Assembly: GCA_003254905.1 (NCBI GenBank)
Contig: QANU01102670.1
Location: 447,929 to 511,928 of the forward strand
DNA: 64,000 nucleotides
Direction: 5' to 3'
DNA from: Nissolia schottii
Lineage: Eukaryota; Streptophyta; Magnoliopsida; Fabales; Fabaceae
In this document: positions 54,701 through 64,000 of the stretch, piece after piece
Layout: each line of letters starts with the position of its first letter
How positions within the stretch are numbered: position 1 is the first letter of the stretch
Position numbers and translations under genes: made by a program
Notes under the pieces: generated by a model
Told to the model about the DNA's origin: nothing
Seen by the model: only the letters and a program-made list of their open reading frames with translations
Database searches by the model: none

Positions 54701-55990
54701 ATGCAATCTATTCATACAATTCGCCTTAAAACTGAGCGATTTGCGTAAGCAGAACATGTTGTTTTATGTCTCGGGAAGCGAAACAATAGAAGCCAACAGT
54801 GCATAGGTTCCAACATGCATAGTTTGTCCAAGGGCCAAGCAAATTACTTTAGCGTATTTGAACTGTTTGCAACTTATGATTGATGGCAGTGTTAGAATGT
54901 TATATTTTGTGTTTCTTGTTTATTTCATAGCCTATAAAGTTGCATCTAAAGACAAGAAAAATATATTATTTTATTTTGATATAATTGGGAATAGGTGAAT
55001 TATGATAGAGGCAAAGGACAAAATTTGTTCTTGAAATAACTATCAAAAGAGTGTATTATTTTATTACTTTAACTCATAATTCGCCTAAGAACTATATAAA
55101 TTACATGTTACTACCACATGTTAACAATTAATAATTTTGCACTACACCTTTACATATTATCTCAAAGGCATATCATCAAATCTCTTTCAGAACTCAAAAC
55201 TTATAATGCTATTTATTTATTATTACTAAAATTAAAGAACTTTTGACTGTGGAGATCAAACATAAGGGTTATAATTAAAGTGTTTTGATATTTACTGTTG
55301 CTATAGAATAAATAATTCTAATTGGCGTGTGTAAGTTTGAATGAGCTTAGATGAATTTATAACTACAAGAGTTTATTTTTAGTTATTTTATAACATAATA
55401 CAATTTTAACTGATTCTTTAGATTCTTTTCAATTTTTCCCTTTAATTTACGGTTTTTTTACTTATCTATGACCCCAAAATTTTTATAATCTCATAATATG
55501 GTATCTTGAAAAAAATTACGATTGTATGTGTTTATTTTCTGAAATCGCCACTCTGTGTGGCGATTTTAGACATCCAAATTTTTTTTATTTATTTTTTTAG
55601 GTCTGAAATCGCCACCCAGGATGGCAATTTTAGAGTTGGAAATCGCCACTCTGTGTGGCGATTTCAGACATCCGAATTTTTTTTTTAGGTCTGAAATCGC
55701 CATGGGCCCTAGTGATTTCAGACCTGTTTTCGTTTTTTTCGATTTTTGGAAATCGCCCTAAACAGTGGCGATTTCATAAATTTGTCTCATACTTTCATAA
55801 TTTTTCATTCCAGCCCATATATTCATATATTTTTCCCCAAAACCCACCCCAATGTAAAAACCCCTTAATTTACCGGTGTTGCACATAGATTCATAATAAC
55901 TATATGAAAGGAATAAATTATTTGTGCCAATAAAAGTAAGCAAGATCGAAAAACTCAATGGATAAATTATTTATGAACTTAATGTAAGTG
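54700..55990. repeat. Host repeat family copy, interrupted
   Basis: Continues the copy that starts at about 54380: GAGCGATTTGCGTAAGCAG, ACATGTTAACAATTAATAAT and GTAAGCAAGATCGAAAAACT occur in the same order as at 60400-61260. It is interrupted by the element at 55451-55864. Confidence 0.75.
55451..55864. mobile_element. 414-bp element with 9-bp target duplication and five hairpin modules
   Basis: TTAATTTAC is present on both sides (55442-55450 and 55865-55873). Ends are GGTTTTTTTAC and, inverted, GGGGTTTTTAC. The interior holds five short palindromes of the type GAAATCGCC..GGCGATTTC at 55539, 55603, 55639, 55691 and 55749. The related repeat copy near 61148 has the site without the insertion. 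A 9-bp duplication fits Mutator-like elements. Confidence 0.8.
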
Positions 55991-56299
55991 TGGAGGTGCA
56001 GAGTAGCTGGCGGAGGCCTTAATGGGGTTGCTAGCTGCCAGCTAATGACCTTGAATAATTAATTTCTCAACTTATTTCTAAGTAACAAAGTTAATGCCAT
56101 TATCGCGAAATTTTTTTTGAAAGTCTCCAATTTTAGTTCTACATTTTTCTAAGCTTCAAAACACTATTATGATTATCTTAAACTTGAATCATCCATTTAG
56201 ATTTTAACGGGTGACAAACAAGGACCAAAATGATCACTAAGTAAAGTCGGTCAATTTAAGCATTTTCCTCAAAATACAAAATACAAAAACAAAGGCACC

Positions 56300-57050
56300 C
56301 AAACAAAGATCAAAACAACCATAAACTGACATGACAAACAAACATTGCAGTTCCAATGTAATTAACTTGAGAGATTTTAATGAGATTAAGGTGTAACAAT
56401 TGTGTTTTCGCGCATATTGCACGACTATGTTTGTTTTTTAGCTTTCTTCCATTTCTTCTCCCCCCCCCCCCCAAATTCTCTTCAGTCTCTTCTATTTTTT
56501 TCTCAACCAAATTCAAATCAATTTCTTTCACATCTATTTGTTGTTTCTTATTCATGCAAAAAATAAAAAAACACCGTGCTGTCTTGCAGGACTTTGAGTC
56601 ATTTCATTTATGTCAGCAAAGCTTAAAAGGTTAAAATTGAATAAATTAAAAACCAAAAATTCTAACACAAGAAGAGAGTGGACTTACTTCTGATTCGACA
56701 ATTCCTACATGAACCCTTTTCAACATGTTTGTCAAATTTCTTTTCTCCGATTAGCTATAAAAAATTCTCATTATAAGAAAAAATCAGCTCACAAAAACTT
56801 TTAAAATGAAACCCACACATACTAAACGAACAACTCAGACAAATTATTTTAAGGTTGCAAACACAGTGGAATAAAGAAAACAAATGTTCAATTAAACTTT
56901 AATTAATCACTTAATTAATGTTCAAAAAATTACTTTAATTAATTACATAATGCATAAAAAAGGTTTTCTTACATTTTTGTCTGTCTTTCCTGAAGAACCC
57001 TTCGCACTTTATGAACTTATTATAAAGTTTTTTCTTACTAATAATGTGGA
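56300..57050. repeat. Inverted counterpart of 53830-54400
   Basis: Read on the minus strand it matches the 53830-54400 arm with many small differences and a few indels, for example GTAAGTCCACTCTCTTCTTG. Together the two arms bracket about 1.9 kb containing another family copy. Confidence 0.7.
56310..56555 (-). pseudogene. Possible N-terminal remnant of a transposase
   Basis: The minus strand reads MNKKQQIDVKEIDLNLVEKK followed by an acidic stretch and a G run. The same start is seen in broken form at 54318 (ATGAATAAGAATCAGC.., plus strand) in the inverted arm. A FAR1/Mutator-type transposase start is a guess; no catalytic domain is present. Confidence 0.3.
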
Positions 57051-57280
57051 AAAATAGAAAGAAATGATACTAATTTTTCATAATGTAATATACAGATTAC
57101 AACCTCATTATATAGAGGAAACTGTTGTTTATAAAAGAATAAAAGTTAATAAAAGCTAACCTAACAATTAGGAGATATTCCTATTATACAAAGATATCAA
57201 TCAATAATATACAACACTAATTTATTGGACTAACAGCAGATTTTGTTCCTTAATTTTAGAGCTTCCTTCAATACTCCCCC
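57050..57280 (-). mobile_element. Copia-type LTR piece with polypurine tract
   Basis: On the minus strand the RNase H frame ends, then GAGGGGGAGTATTG (polypurine tract) and TGTTAGTCCAATAAATTAG (LTR start) follow, ending around 57050. This is the normal 3' order of a copia element. Confidence 0.65.
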
Positions 57281-57577
57281 TCAAGCTGGATCTAGAGGGT
57301 TGATTGATCCAAGCTTGGACAGTAGACGATGAAATTGTGCGCTTGGCAACATCTTAGTAAATACATCAGCAAGTTGATCATGACTCCGAGTATAGGCAGT
57401 TTGAATAACCTGATTTTGAACTTGTTGACGAATAAAATGGCAATCAACTTCAATATGTTTCGTTCGTTCATGAAACACGGGATTGGCTGCGATATGCATA
57501 GCTGCCTGGTTGTCACAATAAAGTGTCATAGGGAGACTACTTGGAAAACCAAGATCAGCAAGAAGACCTTTAAGCCT
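57281..57577 (-). pseudogene. Copia RNase H fragment
   Basis: The minus strand encodes LYCDNQAAMHIAANPVFHER, TKHIEVDCHFIR and QLADVFTKMLP, the conserved end of a Ty1/copia polyprotein. It is cut at its 5' side at about 57577, where the next fragment begins in the opposite direction. Confidence 0.9.
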
Positions 57578-58175
57578 TCATGATACAAATGCATGTTCCA
57601 AACTTATTTTGGTCTCAAGGGGTGCTAGCATCGGTTTATATTATTAATCGATTACCAAGCCGGGTGTTGTCTTTTAAATCTCCTCTTGAAGTTTTGCAGG
57701 GAAAATCACTTGATCTGTCCCATTTGAAGGTATTTGGGTGCACTTGTTTTGTGCATATACAGATCCCTTTTCGTGATAAATTTGATCCACGGGTTGCTAA
57801 ATGTGTCTTCTTGGGCTACTCATCAACAAAGAAAGGATATAAATGCTATCATCCTGATTCCAGAAAATTGTTTGTTACAAGAGATGTTAAATTTGTAGAA
57901 ACATCTCCTTACTATAACAACTCTCAAGATTATTTGGAGGATGTTTTTCCTTTGCCTCTTGCAGGTTTTGAGTTACCTGGTTCTTCAATTTCTTCTGATA
58001 CTACAGCAGATACAAGCAGTAACTCCACTTCACCTATCTCTACTGATAGAAGCACAAAACCTGCTAGTACATCATCAGACACAAGTGCAGCTCAGTCTGA
58101 TTGTTCTCAGGTTGATTCATCTGATTGCTCACAAGGTGAGTCATTACTAGTTCAGTCTATGTCTCCTGTGTGTCA
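57578..58175 (+). pseudogene. Copia integrase C-terminal fragment, opposite orientation
   Basis: The plus strand encodes VPNLFWSQGVLASVYIINRL, LKVFGCTCFVHI and KCVFLGYSSTKKGYKCYHPD, then a Ser/Thr-rich linker. This is the integrase-to-reverse-transcriptase part of a copia element. Core integrase and reverse transcriptase are missing. Orientation is opposite to the adjoining RNase H piece. Confidence 0.9.
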
Positions 58176-58228
58176 AGATATTCCTATTATACAAAGATAT
58201 CAATCAATAATATACAACACTAATTTAT
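58176..58228. repeat. 53-bp direct repeat of the copia LTR
   Basis: Same sequence and direction as 57173-57225 (AGATATTCCTATTATAC..ACTAATTTAT). It marks the right edge of the scrambled copia block; host repeat sequence resumes at 58229. Confidence 0.9.
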
Positions 58229-58840
58229 AAAAATTACTCGTGTCTAAGAATAATATATTTTCACTAATATAATTAACAGTATTTTATGTGTTATTGTGAG
58301 AAATCCACCTTAATATGGCTTCATTAGATGAGTATTATTATATATTTGTCATTTTGAAAATATTGTGAAAATGTGATCTAGTTTTATAATTCGTCTTACA
58401 ATTGAGCAATTTACGTGAACAGAACTTGTTGTTCCATGTCTTAGGAAGCGAAACAACAGAAGCCATCATCGCACAGGTTCCAACACACATAATTGCCCAA
58501 GGGCTAAGCGAATTGCTTTAGTGTATTTAAACTGTTTGCAACTTATGATTAATGACACCGTTAAAATGTTGTATTCTGTGTTTCTTTGTTTCATAGCCTA
58601 TAAGTTGCATCTCAAGACAAGAAAAATATATTATTTTATATTAATTTGGCATAATTTATTCAAGGAGTAGGCGAATGATTATAGAAGTAAGGGACAAAAT
58701 TTATTTCTGATATGATTGCACGTCAAGAGAGTGTATTATTTTATTACTTTGACTCATAATTCACCTAAGATCTGAATGAATTACAGGTTACTACCACATG
58801 TTAACAATTAATAATTTTGCACTACATTTTCAAATATCAT
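58229..58840. repeat. Host repeat family copy
   Basis: Starts ATTACTCGTGTCTAAGAATA and contains the uninterrupted CACTA target region CCTTAATATGGCTTC (about 58307) plus TTACGTGAACAGAACTTGTT and ACATGTTAACAATTAATAAT. Confidence 0.8.
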
Positions 58841-60234
58841 CTCACTTGTTCCCGTATTAAATTCTTTTAGCATGTTATTGTTGTATATAGACATTAATAA
58901 GCACAACTAATATTTGAAATCGAGATTTGAAATATTAAAGATTCAAAGTTTGACAAATATTTTAAAATGGAAGAAATATCATTGGTCAAGTTAAATGTAC
59001 ACGTTAATTAGAAAATAAGGTTTATCATGGACCTTGCAAATTATTTTTTCATTAAATACTCTTATTTTTCATTGAGCTTTTTCATTTTTTGACAATATTT
59101 AAAATTAAATTCATCAAATATTGTCATTATTTCATGTTCTATATGATATTGACAAACTTTTCACTAGTCAAATTATTAAAAGAGGTAACTTATAAAAAAT
59201 TTAGAAATTTTTTGAGCTTATAATACACTTTTGACTTCTGCACAAATACTATGTTAAAAAATAATAATTTATCATATTAGATCTTTTGACACATTAATAT
59301 ATTATATTAGATCATAAAATGATAAAAAAGTTTACCAAATTTAGTTTTGGCAATCGATCGACAAAAATATAAAAGTTTTGTGGGAAAGGATATTTACCTT
59401 GTTGGATACCAGAAAAACCTCTATTAGAAAATGATTAGACGTACATTAAATGTCAGAGACATTTAGATGTATATTGTGAAATTATCTTTATTTTTAAATC
59501 ATATTTTTTTTCTCTCTCTCTCTGTTATCTATAGTGGACAAATAGCAAATTTGTCTCATATATATGAAAGCAAAGTGGTTGCTTGTACAGCAAGCCACTG
59601 AAGCTGTTAGTTAGAAAGTTAGCTGTTAAGTTGTTAATTGTAACTGATCTTAGTTAGTTTGTTTTCTGTTAGACAGCTTGCCTTTTCTTGTGCAGCAAGC
59701 TACTAGTTCCCTTGTATATAAACTCACTAACAACAGTGGTGTAAACTAATTTCTGATTCACTGAAATCAAATTGATGAATTTCAGCCTTATATCTGTTGT
59801 TCATACAGAAGCATCATCTACATGCTTCTCTAGTTTCATCACTCTCTCACTTTATAGTATACTTTGTTCTATTATTCATTTAATAAAATAAGATGATAAA
59901 AAAATAATTATATTTTCTATTTATAAAAGGACATGTAATACTGAAAAGAAAATTAAGTTTTAAAATAAAAAAACTATTTGATAAAATAATAATAATTTTT
60001 TTTGGCCAAAAGTACTATATAACTGTTGAATGAGGTATACAATAACATTTTCGAATCATGATTGGTGGGCAAAGTACGGCTATAACTATTATAAAATTAG
60101 GTGAAGATTGCCAATAGTACTTGATTTTTTTTTTTTAAGAAAACACAATGAAAGGTTATTTCGTTTTAATTCAAAGGCTTATCATAAAATCTCTTTCAGA
60201 ACTCAGAACTTATAATCATATTTATTGATTATTA
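58841..60234. other. AT-rich DNA with an LTR-like block
   Basis: No gene. 59610-59800 contains TGTTAGTTAGAAAGTTAGC, a TATA-like TTGTATATAAACTCAC and CAGCCTTATATCTGTTG, resembling the promoter half of a copia solo LTR. Ends and target duplication were not resolved. Confidence 0.4.
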
Positions 60235-61275
60235 CTAAAATTACTCGTGTCTCAGAATAATAAATTTTTACTAATATAATTAATATTATTTTATGTGTTA
60301 TTGTGAGAAATTCACCTTAATATGGCTTCATTAGAAGAATATTATTATATATTGTGGTCATTTTTAAAATATTGTGAACATGTGATCTATTTTTGTGACT
60401 CGCCTTAAAACTGAGCGATTTACGTGTTTCATGTATTAGAAAGTGAAACAACAGAAGCCATCAACGCATCGGTTCCAACATGCATAATTTGCCCAAGGGC
60501 CAAGCGAATTGCTTTAGCATATTTAAACTGTTTACAACTTATGCTTAATGGCAATCTTAGAATGTTGTATTTTGTGTTTCTTGTTTATTTCATAGCCTAT
60601 AAAGTTGCATCTCAAGACAAGAAAAATATATTATTTTATTTTAATTTAACATAATTTGTTTAGGGAATAGACGAATTATGGTAGAAATAAAAGATAAAAT
60701 TTATTTCTGATGTAATTGCGTGTTAAGAGAGTGTATTACTCATAATTCACCAAAATGTTAAATGAATTACATGTTATTACTACATGTTAACAATTAATAA
60801 TTTTACACCAAATTTACAACAAAAGTACTTGTTATTTTCTGAAAACACAACGAAAGGTTGCGTCGTTTTATTTCAAAGTCATACCATAAATTCTCTGTCA
60901 GATCATATCACTCCGAACTCATAATAGTATATATAGATTGTTATTAAAATTAAAGAACTTTTGACTGTGGAAATCTAGCATAAGTGTTATAATTAAAGTG
61001 CTTTGATATTTACTAGTAGGAATAATTTTCATTGGCGTGTGTAAGTTTGAATTAGCTTAGATGAATTTATAACTAAACGAGTTTAATTTTAGTTATTTTA
61101 TATACAATTTTTACTGTTTATTTATATATATTTTTTCATTATTGCCCTTTAATTTACAGGAGTTGCACATAGATGTATAATAATTATATTAATGGAATAA
61201 AGTTTCAAAGCTTAATAGTTGTGCCAACAGAAGTAAGCAAGATCGAAAAACTCTGGATAAATAATATATAAATTT
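60235..61275. repeat. Host repeat family copy, longest uninterrupted
   Basis: Carries all landmarks in order: TTATTGTGAGAAAT, CCTTAATATGGCTTC (about 60316), GAGCGATTTACGTG, ACATGTTAACAATTAATAAT, ATTGGCGTGTGTAAGTTTGA and GTAAGCAAGATCGAAAAACT. It shows the empty sites for both the CACTA element and the 414-bp element. Confidence 0.8.
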
Positions 61276-64000
61276 ATTGTAAGTGTTCGTCAAGATTGAG
61301 AGCCAACTATATGAGCTTATTAATTGAATTAATAAAAAATTAAAATTTTAATATATTCTACCAAATATAAAATAATTTAGAAATAAATTTTAAATGAAAA
61401 CAAAATGCGCTAGACATATCAATTACATCTAAACTGATATATCTATATTAATAAATAAAGGGAATAAGAAAAAAAATTGCTTTTTTGTCTGTAATTTCCT
61501 TTCTATATTTGTTTCACTATTTTATTTTTTATACTTATATATCATTATTATTAAGCAAAACATTAAAGTACATTTCATCATTTACTATCCAATTCTCACT
61601 ACCTAATATCACTTATTATCCACTCCTCACTCCCAATCATCTCTTAACAGACCTCTAAAAAAAAAAAATTAAAACTGCTCATACTCTTCACATATTCACC
61701 CTACCAGTAAAATATAACATAGGTAAGTAAAACTTATCTTAATGGTCCTGTTTTGGTGTTTTGCTCGTTGACCTTTGTGTTTATATATTAATATCTGAAT
61801 AAATTATAAATTTTAATGCTTCATCAAATTACTAATAAAAAATTAGTTTTCAAATATTAAATGTCAACTTTACTTCTATTTTTATTAAACAATTAAATTG
61901 GTTATTTTGTACTTGTTCCATGCTGATTATGAGGCCCAATCTCCACAGGCCCACCTCGGGCTGTCTTGGATGTGAACACAAATTAACCAAGGCCAAAGCG
62001 GGTCAGTGATTCCGGTCGGATTCGGTCACGTATTCGGCCATTTCGACCCGACTAACTTGCATACTCTCATCATTGAATATATTTATAGGCATGTCAGATT
62101 AAGCCGCACCGAATTTTGCGCCATGTGTTGTGTATGATGATGATGATTTAATTTTTTTAGTGCAAGAATAAATTAAAACATTATTATTTTAATTTATTTA
62201 TTAGGATATTTATTTATTTTATCAGTTAACATATTTATCTTATTTGTTAAATTTATTTTTATTTTATTTTTAATCAATAAATAAATATATCATCTTTATA
62301 TTTTGTAAGCACATTCATAAATAAAATATATAATACAATCTTTATTGTTTTGATTCCTCTTTTGATTATTTAGTGTGTTTCACCCATGATGCTTAACGTT
62401 CAGTATACGTACAAACACGCTAGGGAGTGAAGCGAGACTTTCCCAATTTCCATCAGTAATTCAATATAGTGGTGAATAGATATAAAAATGTTATTTGCAC
62501 GTCTCAAAAATTATTACCTAATAGTCACTTAATAAAAAAATAAACATGATAAAATAGAGAAAAAACAATATTGTTACTGAACATTTCTTTGTGTCGGTGC
62601 ATGCATGAGTTTAATATTACTACAAAATAAATAAACAAGCATTGTCATCGAATGTTTTGTGTGTTAGTGCATACATGTATTTAATATTGCTTGTTTTCTG
62701 TATTTGATAATGTTTGCTTATCTGTTGTGTAATATTTATTTTTTTATTGTATAATATTTGTTTCTCAGTTAAGTGATTATTGAAGAACTATTTTTTAGAT
62801 GTATAAATAGTGAGACTCCCAATAGATATAAGAACAAACTAGCGTGACTTTACAAAAATTTTGTGTCTGTCAAATAATAAATGGAAGAGACAATAAGATT
62901 ATTTTACAATATCATGATAATATGATCCATGTAATTAATAGTAGTGCTAACTCTAATAAAGGGGATTAATAAGATGATGACGATTAATCTTATAAAAGAT
63001 AATAGAGCTAGTGGGGATATTTTGGTAAAATCGACCCTCTCTTCTCCCTTATAAATAAGATGGTGTTACTCAAAGAAAAAAAAAGGGTTCAAGGATTTCA
63101 AAAAATTTAAAAAACATTAGGGTTTGAGGTCTGCCATAAAAAATGTTCTTATCGCCATCAGAATGGGTTGAAAGTATCAAAGGAAGAGAGGGAAAAATAA
63201 TCCATTAATACGATTCAATCACGATATGGATTCGGGTATGTGTTTCTATTCTTAACCTCATTTACAGTGTGATAATCATAAATTTCAAGATCGTTGTTTT
63301 TATAAATTGGTAAATTGAAAAATCACAACTTATAGAGACAAGTTGAAGAAAAATAAATAAATGAAAATAGAAAACAAAATGCATTGTATGAGTTATTTGA
63401 AAAAGAAAAAAAAAGAGAATGCAAGACAAAAAAAACCACAAGAAGTGGAGGAGCTAACATAAGTAACAGAAGTAAAAATAAGATGTAAATTGAGATATCA
63501 AGTAACAGTGTTTTTGTTTTAATCGTTTTATTACATGTATAGATTAACTTATAGTACATCTATCTAGCACTGTTACTAATTTTGTGGAAAGTCTTCAATG
63601 GCCAAACTGGGTAAGTACCAAGGACACGTACAGTCATTCTGAAATTCAGTAAGCAATAGCCGACATTGTGGACTACTATGTATGCAGTAGAAGTCAGGAT
63701 TCCATGATCCTTATTTAATGTACTCATCCATTTGCAAGTAGTAGTAGGACTTTTCTATAGAAGAAGAAAATTAGGAACCCGAGGAAGGGAAGAGCATGGT
63801 GGGGCGGTTGGCTTGCCACAAATTGTGTATTATGAGGAAATTGAATGGGCTAGGCATTAATCAGAATTTCATGGCATGCCAGTAAAGTTAAACACATACT
63901 AAGTCAATCCACTTTTAACCACTACGTCATTATAAAAATTTGACTTAATAATGTTACACTTTGGGTTATTAATTGCACTTAAAAAGTGTATTTTTAGATG
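61276..64000. other. Gene-free right end
   Basis: AT-rich DNA. TCTATATTAATAAATAAAGGG at 61442 resembles a Helitron 5' end, without a visible 3' end. I see no coding domain, RNA gene or complete transposon. Confidence 0.45.

Noticed and set aside
55539-55776. CRISPR-like spacing of GAAATCGCC palindromes
   Set aside because: Repeats are imperfect, spacers are T-rich and uneven, and this is a plant transposon with target duplication; not a CRISPR array.

Overview
The window is nuclear DNA from a eudicot plant, most likely a legume. The genes have many introns with plant-type GT..AG junctions, the intergenic DNA is AT-rich and full of nested transposons, and one MITE starts GGTTAAACATGGTTTTAG, a type common in legume genomes (from memory, not searched). 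There are three single-N gaps (20729, 46638, 48109), so this is a draft assembly.

Layout. The left 40 kb is gene-bearing. 115-4838 (+) is the 3' part of a JMJ14-type H3K4 demethylase gene. 9297-13442 (-) is gamma-SNAP, rebuilt as nine in-frame exons. 17644-21959 (+) is an SBT2-type subtilase, with one exon start lost in a gap. 23044-26588 (-) is an LRR-XII receptor kinase of the non-RD type. 29366-31321 (+) is a clan-85 cytochrome P450 whose I-helix lacks the usual acid/threonine pair, followed by a decayed tandem copy at 33713-34245. 35519-39149 (-) is a Golgi UDP-arabinose 4-epimerase of the MUR4/UXE type. Four of these genes (JMJ14, gamma-SNAP, SBT2, UXE) lie in the same order as Arabidopsis At4g20400, At4g20410, At4g20430 and At4g20460, so the left 40 kb is a conserved block with the receptor kinase and the P450s interleaved.

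From about 40.5 kb to the end I found no intact gene. The stretch 46.6-61.3 kb is a pile of nested repeats. A 4.4-kb CACTA element (48437-52884) carries spliced fragments of two host genes, a sphingoid long-chain-base kinase (LCBK2-type) and SEC61 alpha. It sits inside a repeat family whose uninterrupted copies are further right in the same window. A 1.47-kb piece of this CACTA element is repeated almost identically at 46639-48108 between two single-N gaps, which looks like an assembly error. Further right are a small element with a 9-bp target duplication and five hairpin modules, a scrambled copia fragment, and several copies of the host repeat family.

The genes do not form a pathway. They are neighbours by ancestry: chromatin regulation (JMJ14), vesicle fusion (gamma-SNAP), secreted proteolysis (SBT2), cell-surface sensing (receptor kinase), terpenoid-type oxidation (P450) and cell-wall sugar supply (UXE). 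I did not find a convincing new multi-gene system. The most notable items are the gene-capturing CACTA element, the P450 with the altered I-helix, and several transposon insertions that can be checked against empty sites inside this window.
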